A DNA stretch of 64,000 nt. Source: Tritonibacter scottomollicae. Its GTDB lineage: Bacteria > Pseudomonadota > Alphaproteobacteria > Rhodobacterales > Rhodobacteraceae. The position numbers and the translations under genes were made by a program. The notes beneath the pieces were generated by a model, which was not told the DNA's origin, did no database searches, and worked only from the letters and a program-made list of their open reading frames with translations. Each line of letters opens with the position of its first letter. The stretch's first letter is position 1. The DNA lies in NCBI RefSeq assembly GCF_003003215.1, contig NZ_PVUF01000004.1, positions 124,001 through 188,000 of the forward strand, read 5' to 3'. Positions 33,886 to 42,100 of the stretch are shown here, one piece after another.

Positions 33886-34545
33886 TTACCACTCGTGCAT
33901 GGATGCCACGACACGCCCGACGACACGGACGCCATCAGCCTCCGGCGTCTTGATTTCAATCGGCGCATATTGAGCGTTGCGGCTCACCAGGCGGACCGTA
34001 TCGCCTGGGATATACTGAACGCGCTTCACGAACAGGTTGCCGGAGTATTGAACCGCGTAGATCTTGCCGTCCGCCAGGTCTGTGTTCGCGAGGTCGATCA
34101 GCACGAGGTCACCGTCGTTCAAATCGGGCTCCATGCTGTCTCCACGAACGGAAATCACTGACAATGTGTTCGGCTTCAAGCCCCGTTTGTCGAGCCATTT
34201 GCGGTTGAATGCGTAGGCTTGGGTCCCGGCCTCGGAGGAGACTTCAGACCCATTGCCTGCGGAGGCTTCGACCTCAAGGCGCGGTACTTTGATGAACTGG
34301 TTAGATGTACAATTTACGTCATCAGTCTGTGGTGGAGCCGGTGAATCAGTAAGAAGTGCGTTAATGTCTACCGTAAAGTGTACTGCAAGACCTCGTAGGA
34401 AGTCATGGTCCACCCTCTGTTTTCCGCTCTCTATGTTCTGAATTTTAGACTTTGATACGCCTAGAATGCCTGCAAACGCATCCTGTGACATGCCGGACTT
34501 TGACCTTATTTCTTTGATTTTACTTGTTAAGTCGTGGCTTGGCAT
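33886..34545 (-). CDS. prophage repressor, HTH plus S24 peptidase
   Basis: A 219-residue LexA/CI-like repressor. Residues 1-65 form an XRE helix-turn-helix (IKEIRSKSGMSQDAFAGILGVSKSKIQNIESGKQRV). The C-terminal S24 domain has the Ser nucleophile in VISVRGDSMEPDLNDGDLVLID and the Lys in YSGNLFVKRV, so self-cleavage after DNA damage is expected. ATG 34545 has a GGAG site. It is divergent from the early operon and should bind the palindrome at 34559-34604. Mu's own c repressor lacks this peptidase, so induction here may be SOS-linked. Confidence 0.88.
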   Translation of the reverse strand: MPSHDLTSKIKEIRSKSGMSQDAFAGILGVSKSKIQNIESGKQRVDHDFLRGLAVHFTVDINALLTDSPAPPQTDDVNCTSNQFIKVPRLEVEASAGNGSEVSSEAGTQAYAFNRKWLDKRGLKPNTLSVISVRGDSMEPDLNDGDLVLIDLANTDLADGKIYAVQYSGNLFVKRVQYIPGDTVRLVSRNAQYAPIEIKTPEADGVRVVGRVVASMHEW

Positions 34546-34558
34546 TCGTGATCTCCAA

Positions 34559-34604
34559 AATATCGTAAATAATACTTGCTCTAAGCAGTAATATTTACGA
34601 TATT
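34559..34604. promoter_or_regulatory. repressor operator, 13-bp inverted repeat
   Basis: AATATCGTAAATA (34559-34571) and TATTTACGATATT (34592-34604) are perfect inverse complements in the gap between the divergent repressor and early operon. The right half covers the -10 of the early promoter, so repressor binding would block it. Confidence 0.75.
34576..34604 (+). promoter_or_regulatory. early (Pe-like) promoter
   Basis: TTGCTC (34576-34581), a 17-bp spacer and GATATT (34599-34604) lie 44 bases before the first early gene. The element overlaps the operator half-site. Confidence 0.6.
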
Positions 34605-34647
34605 GGTGTTGTAAGGACACGCCGCAAGGCGGCATCGCGAGGTAACA

Positions 34648-34950
34648 ATGCCAAAGTTTATTAAACCGTTCCAGCCCGGAGCGATCCTACATGAAGTCAT
34701 TGTTGGCGCTTTTCGTTCGGCTGGCACCAGTTTTGAGGCTTGGTGCAAGGAAAACGGCGTTCACCCGAGCACCGCACGCACTGCAACTTACGGGCAGTCT
34801 GGCGGCGCTCAGGGGAGGGCGCTTCTTCGGCGGATCATCGATGCAGCGGGAGAGGATCTCGTCTCTGCAGGTTATGCCAAGAGGATGATCGCAGAGGCCA
34901 CGCGTCTTTCTGAACCAGGCGAAACGAACGCGGAGACCGCGTCCAAATGA
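34648..34950 (+). CDS. small DNA-binding-like protein in the ner/cro position
   Basis: A 100-residue protein, the first gene of the early operon, opposite the repressor where Mu has ner. It reads GAILHEVIVGAFRSAGTSFEAWCKENGVHPSTARTATYGQSGG and RALLRRIIDAAGEDLVSAGY; the SFEAWCKENGVHPSTARTA part resembles a helix-turn-helix. I infer a Ner/Cro-type negative regulator of early transcription. The stop overlaps the next start (ATGA). Confidence 0.65.
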   Translation: MPKFIKPFQPGAILHEVIVGAFRSAGTSFEAWCKENGVHPSTARTATYGQSGGAQGRALLRRIIDAAGEDLVSAGYAKRMIAEATRLSEPGETNAETASK

Positions 34951-35204
34951 ACCAGTTTCGCGAAACCCCAAAACCAAAATCCATCACTCACGGGAAGGCC
35001 GGGGTTTTCGCGACAAGCGAGGCCGAGGTCTCGCAGGGTCCAGGCTGCGCCACACCGGCGCTCACTTTGCGCGCGGCCTGGACGCGCTTTCGCCGCGCCG
35101 AGCGGCAATTTTCTAGCAGCATTTGGGGCGATGTCTTGGGAGCCATCAGCCTCGCCATCATCTTTGGCGGTTTGCTCTACGCGCCGCTGCTTTGGCCGCA
35201 TTGA
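34947..35204 (+). CDS. small protein with one C-terminal membrane helix
   Basis: 85 residues with a polar N-terminal half (NQFRETPKPKSITHGKAG) and a single hydrophobic helix at about 61-80 (DVLGAISLAIIFGGLLYAPL). Coupled by ATGA to the preceding gene. No family was recognised. As an early membrane protein of a prophage it could serve superinfection exclusion, but nothing in the sequence proves it. Confidence 0.6.
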   Translation: MNQFRETPKPKSITHGKAGVFATSEAEVSQGPGCATPALTLRAAWTRFRRAERQFSSSIWGDVLGAISLAIIFGGLLYAPLLWPH

Positions 35205-35221
35205 ACGAGGGAATTCAGGTC

Positions 35222-36079
35222 ATGAAAGCGACCATCATCCAGTCGATCACCGAATTGCCGGTCGGCGACATTGATATGAACAACAGGCTGCGCCCCGTAT
35301 CCAGCGCGGGTGTCGAAGCCATCAAAGCGTCGATAACCGAGCTAGGGGTGATGAAGGACGCGATCCACGTCCGCAAGATCAAGCGCAGCGGCAAGATTGA
35401 GCTGCTGGCCGGGGCGCACCGCCTGACGGCCGCGGGCGATCTCGGCTGGGAAACCATCAAGGTGGTATGCTGGGACTGCAATGACGACTTCGCCCGGCTG
35501 ATGGAGATCGACGACAATCTCGCCGGGGCTGAGCTGACCGCGCTCGACACCGCCGTTTTTCTCGCGGAGCGCAAGAAGGTCTACGAAAGACTGCACCCAG
35601 AAGCGACGCGCGGCGGCGCACGTGGAAATCAACATACCGGCGGTTGGCAAACGGACACGATGTCCTTTTGCCAAGCTACAGCGGAAAAATTCGGGATCTC
35701 CGACCGCCATGTGCGCCGGATGGTCAGCGCAGGGTCGGTATTGACCGGCGGCGATGCTCATCGGCTGCGCTCCTCGGAGAGGCCCATCACGCTCAATGAC
35801 CTGACCGAAATAGCCAAGATCGGCGACGTCAGCGAGCGGTATCGTGTGATTGATCTGCTTGCCGAAGGGGCTGCCAAATCCGCCAAAGACGCGCGCAAGA
35901 CGTGGGCCAGCGAGCAAAACAAGGGCGTCACGCCCCCGATGAACAACACGGAAAAGACGTGGCAGCGGCTGCAGGACGCGTGGAAACGCGCGCCAAAGGC
36001 TGGCCGCGTGACCTTTCTCGAAGAACACGGCGACGAGGTGCAGGCGCTCCTTGACGAAATCCGGGGAGGGCGTGGTTGA
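35222..36079 (+). CDS. ParB/Srx-fold nuclease-domain protein
   Basis: A 285-residue protein whose first 110 residues carry a ParB-like fold: LPVGDIDMNNRLRPVSSAGVEAIKASI, then IELLAGAHRLTAAGDLGWETIKVV with the G-HR signature and the Glu-rich DFARLMEIDDNLAG. A helix-turn-helix follows (CQATAEKFGISDRHVRRMV) before a charged C-terminus. ParB-like genes next to mu A are usual in Rhodobacter-type Mu-like phages. The role may be in target choice or transposition control. The start at 35222 gives the canonical N-terminus; the stop overlaps the transposase start. Confidence 0.82.
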   Translation: MKATIIQSITELPVGDIDMNNRLRPVSSAGVEAIKASITELGVMKDAIHVRKIKRSGKIELLAGAHRLTAAGDLGWETIKVVCWDCNDDFARLMEIDDNLAGAELTALDTAVFLAERKKVYERLHPEATRGGARGNQHTGGWQTDTMSFCQATAEKFGISDRHVRRMVSAGSVLTGGDAHRLRSSERPITLNDLTEIAKIGDVSERYRVIDLLAEGAAKSAKDARKTWASEQNKGVTPPMNNTEKTWQRLQDAWKRAPKAGRVTFLEEHGDEVQALLDEIRGGRG

Positions 36080-38187
36080 TGGACGCGCCGAGCCAAGATT
36101 GGTGGAGCGCGGCGGAGATCGCCGAGGCGCGTCTTCCTGACCTGCCGACCACCAAACGCAAGATAAACCAGCGCGCCAAGAGCGAAGGCTGGGACCGCCA
36201 GCCGGGCAAGGTGCGCCGCCGCAAGGGGAGGGGCGGCGGGTTGGAATATCATTATTCCCTGTTTCCGGTGCGCGCGCGTCTCGCCTTGATCGAGCCGCCG
36301 CAGGAGATCGAGGCCAAACGCAGCCGCGAGGACGCCTGGGCCGACTTTGACCGTCTGAATGATAATGCGAAACAAAAGGCAGAGGCGCGGCTGAAAGCGG
36401 CTTGCCTAGTTGCCGAGTGCGAAGGCGCGGGCATGATCCGCTCGGCGGCAGTCTCCGCAGTTGCGACACGCTCTGAGGTCTCGGAGAAATCCATCTGGAA
36501 CTGGCTGCAGATGATCGAGGGCGTCGCCGAGGCCGACTGGCTTGCGTTCCTCGCTCCCAAGCCGACCGGCGGGCGTGGGAAGGTCGAGCCGATTGATCCG
36601 GCCTTCTTTGGCCTGATCCGCGATGACTGGCTGCGGCTTGAAGGGCCGTCGCTGACCTCTTGTTACGACCGGGCCAAGCGGGTTGCCAAAAAAGAGGGCC
36701 TGCCGGTCGCGCCGATCCATCAGGTGCGCCGCAAGATGAAGGAGGCCGTGTCCAAACCGACGGAGGTCTTCCTGCGCAAAGGGGCCGAGGCCCTGCGGCG
36801 CTACTATCCGCACCAGGACCGCGACAAGAGCGCACTGAGCGCCATGGAATGCGTCTGCGGCGACTATCACAAGTTCGACGTCTTTGTGCGCTGGCCCGGT
36901 GAGAGCCTTCCGGTGCGCGTCCAGGGCGTGTTTTTCTCAGACGTTTATTCCGGCAAGATCCTGTCCTGGCGTTTGTCGCTGACTGCGAACAGCCACACGG
37001 TGCAGCTTGCGCTTGGTGATCTGATCGAGCGTTTCGGCATCCCCAAATCGGCGCTCCTGGACAACGGTCGGGAGTTTGCGGCCAAGGTCATCACAGGGGG
37101 CACGGAAACCCGCTTCCGCTTCAAGATGCGGGAGGATGATATTCCGGGCCTGCTGCCTATGCTGGGCGTCAAGATCCATTGGGCAACGCCGTACTCTGGG
37201 CAGTCCAAGCCTATCGAACGGGCATTCCGTGACCTCTGCGACCGTGTTGCCAAACACCCTGCATTCGAGGGCGCGTACACCGGCAACAAGCCCGACGCGA
37301 AGCCAGAAAACTATGGCAATCGCGCGGTGCCGCTTGAGGAGTTCATCGCTGTCCTCACCGAAGAGGTTGAAGACCACAATGCCCGCGAGGGACGCCGCAG
37401 CGAAATCGCCTACGGCCGGTCCTTCAATCAGGTGTTTGAAGCCTCCTATAAGGCCACGCCCATTCGCAAGGCGACCAAGGAACAGCGCCGCCTCTGGCTC
37501 ATGGGGGCCGAAGGTCTCAAGGCCAGCGCGAAGAATGGAGAGCTGAAACTGCTCGGTTCCCGCTATTGGGCCGAATGGATGTATCGGATTGCCGGGCAAA
37601 AGGTCGTGGGGCGTTTTGACCCTGACAACGTCCATGCGGGTCTGCACGTCTATGACCTGGACGGGCAGTATATCGGCCATGCGGCCTGTGTTGAGAAAGG
37701 CGATTTCCTCGGTGTGGAAGACGCCCGCGAAATGGCCCGCAAGCGCGGCCAGTTCATCCGAGCCGCCAAGGAAGAAGCCCGCGCAAGCCGAGAGTTTTCC
37801 GCAGCCGAGATCGCCGCGCGCCTTCGGGCCGCTGGCGAAGATGCCAAAGCGAACGATCTGCCCGAGGCGGAAATCGTGCAATTGGTCACGCCCCACGCCA
37901 AAGCCCCGAAGACACCCAAAACACCCGTGCTGATGCGCCGCGACAATGAAGCGGCCACCGAGGCGCGTCTGGAAGCTGAGATCGCCCGGCTGGAAGACCG
38001 CCGCACGCCGGTCGCGGTGGAAGACGATCCCGAAGTCAATTTCGAGCGGTGCCAGGAGTTGGAACGCCTCGACGCAGACGGTCACCCGCTGACCGAAGAG
38101 CAACGCAATTTCCTGCGGGATTATCAACGATCTGCCGCCTATCGGAGCTTCCTGCGCATGCGCAGGGCCTTCGGCGGCGAGGAATAA
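36079..38187 (+). CDS. MuA-like DDE transposase
   Basis: A 702-residue transposase that pairs the phage ends and inserts the genome. N-terminal Mu-type DNA-binding domain (WWSAAEIAEARLPDLPTTKRKINQRA, then EGWDRQPGKVRRRKGRGGG), a second HTH region (about 95-180), and an RNase H-fold core with Asp267 (DYHKFDVFV), Asp328 (LLDNGREF) and Glu380 (KPIERAFRD). Mu has D269, D336 and E392, so spacing is close. The C-terminal 130 residues are helical and charged, as in the MuB/ClpX-interacting part. All catalytic residues are present. Confidence 0.93.
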   Translation: MDAPSQDWWSAAEIAEARLPDLPTTKRKINQRAKSEGWDRQPGKVRRRKGRGGGLEYHYSLFPVRARLALIEPPQEIEAKRSREDAWADFDRLNDNAKQKAEARLKAACLVAECEGAGMIRSAAVSAVATRSEVSEKSIWNWLQMIEGVAEADWLAFLAPKPTGGRGKVEPIDPAFFGLIRDDWLRLEGPSLTSCYDRAKRVAKKEGLPVAPIHQVRRKMKEAVSKPTEVFLRKGAEALRRYYPHQDRDKSALSAMECVCGDYHKFDVFVRWPGESLPVRVQGVFFSDVYSGKILSWRLSLTANSHTVQLALGDLIERFGIPKSALLDNGREFAAKVITGGTETRFRFKMREDDIPGLLPMLGVKIHWATPYSGQSKPIERAFRDLCDRVAKHPAFEGAYTGNKPDAKPENYGNRAVPLEEFIAVLTEEVEDHNAREGRRSEIAYGRSFNQVFEASYKATPIRKATKEQRRLWLMGAEGLKASAKNGELKLLGSRYWAEWMYRIAGQKVVGRFDPDNVHAGLHVYDLDGQYIGHAACVEKGDFLGVEDAREMARKRGQFIRAAKEEARASREFSAAEIAARLRAAGEDAKANDLPEAEIVQLVTPHAKAPKTPKTPVLMRRDNEAATEARLEAEIARLEDRRTPVAVEDDPEVNFERCQELERLDADGHPLTEEQRNFLRDYQRSAAYRSFLRMRRAFGGEE

Positions 38188-38199
38188 GGAGAGCAGAGC

Positions 38200-38979
38200 A
38201 TGACACCTAATATTGCCCCTTTGCGCAACGTCGCAGCACTCACCGCACTGGTTGACCGGGTCCATGACCGATCAATGGGGCTTCCCGGCATGGCGGTTTT
38301 CTACGGCCCCTCAGGGTGGGGAAAAACCACGGCGACCACCTTTGTGACCAATGAATACGGCGCGTATTGCGTGCAGGTTCTGAGCTGCTGGACGCCGAGC
38401 TACTTCCTGCAGTCAATCATGAAGGAAATCGGGCTGAAGCCGGTGCGCGGTGTGCCCGCCATGGTGGACGCCATTGCCGCCAATCTTGCGCGGGTGGACC
38501 GGCCACTGATCATCGACGACGCGCAGTATCTGACCAAGAACAAGAAGCTGATCGAACTGGCGCGGGATCTCTACGAGGCCAGCCAGACGACCTTGATCCT
38601 GGTGGGCGAAGAAGAGCTGCCGCAGCACCTCACCAAATGGGAGAATATCCACAACCGCCAGCTTGCCCATGAACCGGCGCTTGCGTGCAACCTGTCCGAC
38701 GCGACCAAGCTGGCGCAGATCTACAGCCCCACGGTTGAGATCACAGAAGACCTGCTGGGCGCGATTGTAGAAGCCTCGGGCGGGTCGATCCGCCGGGTGG
38801 TGACCAATATCGACCGGGCCAAGGAAACGGCACTGTCCAGGGGCACCAACCACGCGGATCTCGCATTGTGGGGCACCCGCGATTTTGAGACCGGCCAACC
38901 CCCGGCGGTGCGCCGTGTCGCGGCAACGCCTGCCCAAGCGTCCCGCCCGGCTCTCAAAGCGATTGGGGGCCAGAAATGA
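38200..38979 (+). CDS. MuB-like AAA+ transposition ATPase
   Basis: A 259-residue ATPase that should bind target DNA and activate MuA. Walker A YGPSGWGKTTAT (36-45), Walker B RPLIIDDAQYL, sensor TLILVGEEELPQHL and an arginine-rich ASGGSIRRVVTNIDRAK segment match MuB/TniB-type AAA+ proteins. It lies 12 bases after the transposase with a GGAGAGCAG ribosome site. The stop overlaps the next start. Without it, target immunity and efficient replication would be lost in the Mu model. Confidence 0.9.
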   Translation: MTPNIAPLRNVAALTALVDRVHDRSMGLPGMAVFYGPSGWGKTTATTFVTNEYGAYCVQVLSCWTPSYFLQSIMKEIGLKPVRGVPAMVDAIAANLARVDRPLIIDDAQYLTKNKKLIELARDLYEASQTTLILVGEEELPQHLTKWENIHNRQLAHEPALACNLSDATKLAQIYSPTVEITEDLLGAIVEASGGSIRRVVTNIDRAKETALSRGTNHADLALWGTRDFETGQPPAVRRVAATPAQASRPALKAIGGQK

Positions 38980-39518
38980 CTGCGTTTCGCTCGGATATGG
39001 AGGCGGCGATCTGGAAGCGTGCCCAGAGCTTGCAGCGCGTCCATTGGACGAACCTCGTGGAGTTGGGCGTGGCGCGTACCACTGCCAAGATCTTTGTCCG
39101 GCGCTGGGCGCAGGCGGGACTGCTGACGCGCATCGACACGGGCGACCACCGCAAGGTCTACGCCTTTGCCGACCAAGGGCCGCAGCCGGAATTTGTGCCG
39201 GAATATGACGAAAGCGCCGAGGGCAACATGTGGCGCAGCATGCGCGGTCTGCGGCAGTTTTCGGCGACGGACATTGCCGCGCACTCCAACGCGGGCGGCA
39301 TTCAGATCCCGGTTCAGAAGGCGCGGGCCTATTGCCGGTTGCTGCTGCAGTCCGGGCACCTCCGCGTCCAGTCTTCGGCGGTGCCGGGCAAGCGCGAGCC
39401 GCGCTATCGGCTGGTCAACTACACCGGGCCGGTCGCGCCCAAGCCACGCCAGATCAAAGGCGTGTTCGACGCGAACACCGCCGATTTCACCTCACTCGAC
39501 AAGGAGATCCTGCTGTGA
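38976..39518 (+). CDS. winged-helix-like early phage protein
   Basis: A 180-residue protein built from two similar winged-helix-like halves: VHWTNLVELGVARTTAKIFVRRWAQAGLLTRI and FSATDIAAHSNAGGIQIPVQKARAYCRLLLQSGHLRV. It is common behind MuB in Rhodobacter Mu-like phages, with no proven function. Overlapping starts and stops on both sides show translational coupling. DNA binding is inferred. Confidence 0.7.
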   Translation: MTAFRSDMEAAIWKRAQSLQRVHWTNLVELGVARTTAKIFVRRWAQAGLLTRIDTGDHRKVYAFADQGPQPEFVPEYDESAEGNMWRSMRGLRQFSATDIAAHSNAGGIQIPVQKARAYCRLLLQSGHLRVQSSAVPGKREPRYRLVNYTGPVAPKPRQIKGVFDANTADFTSLDKEILL

Positions 39519-39889
39519 CCGCAAATGCAGTTGCCATGACAAAAGCCCGCAGTGGCTGGGGCGAGGCCTTGCCCGATTGGGTCCGCGCCCTGGCCGTGGA
39601 GTGCGATCTCACGTCGCAAGCGCGGGCCGCATATCGGCTGGGATATTCGCCCGGCGCAATCAACTCGGTGCTGAGCAACAAATACAAGGCCAGCATGAAG
39701 TCCATCGAGCAGACCGTGCGCGGTGTCCTCATGGCCGAAACCGTGACCTGCCCGGTGCTGGGCAAGATCGGAACGGACAAGTGCCGCATGTGGCGCGAAC
39801 GCTCCAAGGAGTTCAGCGCCGCCAACAGCACCCATGTCCGCATGTTCAAGACATGCCCGACCTGCCCGATGGTGGGGGACGGGGAATGA
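39515..39889 (+). CDS. early phage protein with HTH-like start and Cys-rich end
   Basis: A 124-residue protein from GTG 39515, which overlaps the previous stop; ATG 39536 is an alternative. The middle SQARAAYRLGYSPGAINSVLSNKYKASMKSIEQTVRGVLM resembles an XRE helix-turn-helix. The end has CPVLGKIGTDKC and CPTCP, possibly a zinc site. Similar proteins occur in the early region of Mu-like phages. A regulator role is inferred. Confidence 0.7.
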   Translation: MTANAVAMTKARSGWGEALPDWVRALAVECDLTSQARAAYRLGYSPGAINSVLSNKYKASMKSIEQTVRGVLMAETVTCPVLGKIGTDKCRMWRERSKEFSAANSTHVRMFKTCPTCPMVGDGE

Positions 39890-39939
39890 CCTCCCTGACG
39901 ATCCAAACGGAAATCCTGAACAGGAGTACAGGTAAATGA
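39886..39939 (+). CDS. 17-codon coupled micro-ORF
   Basis: ATG 39886 overlaps the previous stop and its TGA (39937-39939) overlaps the next start ATG 39936. It encodes MTSLTIQTEILNRSTGK and contains the AGGAG site used by the DUF3164 gene. It may only pass ribosomes to the next gene. Confidence 0.3.
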   Translation: MTSLTIQTEILNRSTGK

Positions 39940-40613
39940 CAGAGCAGCACGCTCAACAAAGCGACCCGTCCCGGCAGCCGGCCAAAGTGCCGAGCGGGGA
40001 GGTCGAGATCGACGGTGTCTCCTACATGCGGAACGGCAAGGGCGACATGCGCCCAACTGAACTGGTGAAGCCGCAGGACAAGCTGCAGGACCAGACGGTC
40101 CGCTCGATCATCGGCTTTGCGGTCGCGCTCAGCGAGGAAGTCGGACGGTTCAAACACCACGCCTTTGACGACATCAGCGCCTTCGAGGCGATCATGGCGG
40201 AGAAGTACGACGCCAAGGTGGGCGGGGCCAAGGGCAACAAGACGCTGATCAGCTATGACGGGCGCTACAAGGTTCAGGTCCAGGTCTCCGATCTTATCGA
40301 CTTCGGCCCGGAGCTGCAGATCGCCAAGAGCCTTGTCGACGAATGCCTGATCGAGTGGGCCGCAGACGCACGCCCGGAGATCCGCGACATCGTCACCCGC
40401 GCGTTCAACACCGACAAGGCCGGTCAGATCAATCGCTCGGAAATCTTCATGCTGCTGCGGCTTGAGATCAGCGATGAACGCTGGAAGCGCGCCATGCAGG
40501 CCATCAAGGACGCGATCCGCGTCGTCGGCTCCAAATCCTATGTGCGCTGCTACCAGCGCCCAGCCGTCGACGCGGCGTGGGAGCCAATCCAGATCGACAT
40601 CGCCAAGGCGTAA
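39936..40613 (+). CDS. DUF3164 phage protein
   Basis: A 225-residue protein of the DUF3164 family found in early operons of Mu-like phages: EVEIDGVSYMRNGKGDMRPTELVKPQDKLQDQTV, FKHHAFDDISAFEAIMAEKY, GNKTLISYDGRYKVQVQVSD, ALVDECLIEW-like LVDECLIEWAADARPEIRDIV and the C-terminal helical DAIRVVGSKSYVRCY. The family has no proven activity; the YEG-like beta core and conserved charged residues suggest DNA or protein binding. SD AGGAG is 8 bases upstream. Confidence 0.85.
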   Translation: MTEQHAQQSDPSRQPAKVPSGEVEIDGVSYMRNGKGDMRPTELVKPQDKLQDQTVRSIIGFAVALSEEVGRFKHHAFDDISAFEAIMAEKYDAKVGGAKGNKTLISYDGRYKVQVQVSDLIDFGPELQIAKSLVDECLIEWAADARPEIRDIVTRAFNTDKAGQINRSEIFMLLRLEISDERWKRAMQAIKDAIRVVGSKSYVRCYQRPAVDAAWEPIQIDIAKA

Positions 40614-40624
40614 GGAGGCAAAGA

Positions 40625-40897
40625 ATGCAGATTGCAAAGTTCATGGACCCGCGCCGTGTCGCTGTCCGTCCAGATACCGACGACAAGCCGATTTCGGGCG
40701 GTATTTCCAGCGTTCTAGGGCGCGGGTATCCGGCCCAACTGGCGAATATGAAGGTGGATCACCTGTTGATGGCCGCGAGCGCCGAGGAATTGCAACGGAT
40801 GGCCGAACGCTGGGGGATCCCGGTTTCAATCATCGAGCGCCGCAGTCGCGCGCTCGCCAACCATGCGGCGCATCTGGTCGCAAATCGGAAGGGCTGA
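40625..40897 (+). CDS. early phage protein, unknown
   Basis: A 90-residue protein with an AAGGAGGC ribosome site directly before ATG 40625. The first half (MQIAKFMDPRRVAVRPDTDD, GGISSVLGRGY) is polar, and the second half (VDHLLMAASAEELQRMAERWGIPVSIIERRSRALANHAAHLV) is helical and could be DNA-binding. No family was recognised. Confidence 0.65.
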   Translation: MQIAKFMDPRRVAVRPDTDDKPISGGISSVLGRGYPAQLANMKVDHLLMAASAEELQRMAERWGIPVSIIERRSRALANHAAHLVANRKG

Positions 40898-40900
40898 ACC

Positions 40901-41155
40901 ATGGCGATGACACCGCAGGAAATCGAAGCCAGTTTGGCGCGCGCCTTCAGCCACTATGCGGCACGGCAGCGCCGCGCTGGTTTGGTTTTGGGCAACCGGC
41001 TTGCGGTGCTGAAGAACGAGGCCGGTCTTGCCCGTATTCATGGGGCCGAGTTCGAGGCGATGGCGCGCCGTCAAATGGAAGTCGCCGACACGCGCATGCG
41101 GGTCAATGTCCAATCCGACCACCCTGTGGTCGCGGTGAAACAGGAGGCAACCTGA
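40901..41155 (+). CDS. early phage protein, unknown
   Basis: An 84-residue helical, charged protein (MAMTPQEIEASLARAFSHYAARQRRAGLVLGNRLAVLKNEAGL) ending in a short strand (RMRVNVQSDHPVVAVKQEAT). It lies three bases after the previous stop and two before gemA. No family or motif was recognised. Confidence 0.6.
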   Translation: MAMTPQEIEASLARAFSHYAARQRRAGLVLGNRLAVLKNEAGLARIHGAEFEAMARRQMEVADTRMRVNVQSDHPVVAVKQEAT

Positions 41156-41156
41156 C

Positions 41157-41612
41157 ATGAGCCGCGCCCTGCAGCAGAAAATCCATGTTGGGTGCCGCCA
41201 GTTGGGTCTCGACGCCGACGCGCGGCGCGATCTCCAATTGGTGGTCACTGGCAAGGCCTCGATGTCGGACATGTCGGACACCGAGTTGAAGTCGGTTTTG
41301 AAGCGGCTGGAAAAGGAGGGGTTCAAGCCGACCTCAACCAGCAAAAAGCGCTACAAGACCGCGCCACGCGGCGACCTTCGCTTGGTGCACAAGCTTTGGG
41401 GCGAGCTGGGCCGCGCGGGTGCGCTGCGCGATCCGAGCCGCGCGGGACTGAACCGCTTCATCCAGGCGCGATTTGGCAACGTCTGGGGAAGCGTGCCCGC
41501 TGACGTCGATATGCTGCGCGAGTGGGCGCAGATCGACGCGGTGATCCAGGCGCTGAAAAGCTGGGGCGAGCGGGCGGAGATCGAATTTGACTGGAGCATG
41601 CACCAGAAATGA
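41157..41612 (+). CDS. gemA: GemA-like regulatory protein (DUF1018)
   Basis: A 151-residue protein of the GemA/gp16 family: KIHVGCRQLGLDADARRDLQLVVTGKASMSDMSDTELKSVLKRLEKEGF, then LRLVHKLWGELGRAGALRDPSRAGLNRFIQARFG. In Mu, GemA lowers host gyrase activity and changes host gene expression; the same is assumed here. AGGAGG precedes the ATG. It overlaps the mor-like gene by ATGA, exactly the Mu order gemA-mor. Confidence 0.88.
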   Translation: MSRALQQKIHVGCRQLGLDADARRDLQLVVTGKASMSDMSDTELKSVLKRLEKEGFKPTSTSKKRYKTAPRGDLRLVHKLWGELGRAGALRDPSRAGLNRFIQARFGNVWGSVPADVDMLREWAQIDAVIQALKSWGERAEIEFDWSMHQK

Positions 41613-42004
41613 CGAGGTCACAGGCACACGCGAAACTTCCGGGCGCGTTTCCGAAGCCGACCGCCCAGGTGGAGCCCTTTGTGGAGGCACTCGGGTTTGA
41701 GGACGCGCTGCGCTTTCTCGATGCCTTCGGCGGAACCGAGGTCTACATCCCCGAGAATCCGAAGGGGCGCGGAGAGGTCGAGAAGCTTCTGGGGCGCGAG
41801 AAGGCCAAGATGCTGGCGGGCCAGATGCACCGGATTCCCGCGCGCATCCCCACGGCCAAGGCGTGGCGCGCGCGGGCACATAGGTCGAAGGGCTTGCCAG
41901 TGGTTGAGATTGCCCGCATCTTGGGGGTGACAGACTTTAGCGTGAGGCGCTACTTGAGGTGGGTGACACCGCCCTCTGATCCCAATCAGCCCGGCCTGTT
42001 CTGA
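41609..42004 (+). CDS. mor: Mor-like middle transcription activator
   Basis: A 131-residue protein, close to Mu Mor (129). N-terminal dimerisation-like part (VEALGFEDALRFLDAFGGTEVYIPENPKGRGEVEKLLG) and a C-terminal helix-turn-helix (IPTAKAWRARAHRSKGLPVVEIARILGVTDFSVRRYLRWV). Mor binds an inverted repeat and turns on the middle promoter in Mu. Here a terminator and an 8-bp inverted repeat follow the gene, directly before the lysis genes. It would control those genes. Confidence 0.85.
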   Translation: MTRSQAHAKLPGAFPKPTAQVEPFVEALGFEDALRFLDAFGGTEVYIPENPKGRGEVEKLLGREKAKMLAGQMHRIPARIPTAKAWRARAHRSKGLPVVEIARILGVTDFSVRRYLRWVTPPSDPNQPGLF

Positions 42005-42017
42005 GCCGAAACAACAA

Positions 42018-42046
42018 GCTCCCGCACATCGTTGCGGGCGTTTTTC
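42018..42046 (+). terminator. terminator ending the early operon
   Basis: CCCGCA/TGCGGG (42021-42026 with 42033-42038) followed by TTTTT. It shares stem and loop CCCGCACATCG with the terminator at 51603. Confidence 0.8.
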
Positions 42047-42068
42047 GTTCTAGGCCTCCGTCATCCTG

Positions 42069-42087
42069 AAACCTGCAAAGCAGGTTT
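42069..42087 (+). promoter_or_regulatory. candidate activator site before the lysis operon
   Basis: AAACCTGC-AAA-GCAGGTTT is a perfect 8-bp inverted repeat 14 bases before the endolysin start and 23 bases after the early terminator. By position it could bind the Mor-like protein; alternatively it is an RNA hairpin near the ribosome site. Confidence 0.45.
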
Positions 42088-42100
42088 TGAGGTGGTCGCA

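Noticed and set aside
36937-38265. 442-codon minus-strand frame opposite the transposase
   Set aside because: It is a shadow of the MuA-like gene, whose DDE residues and spacing are clear.
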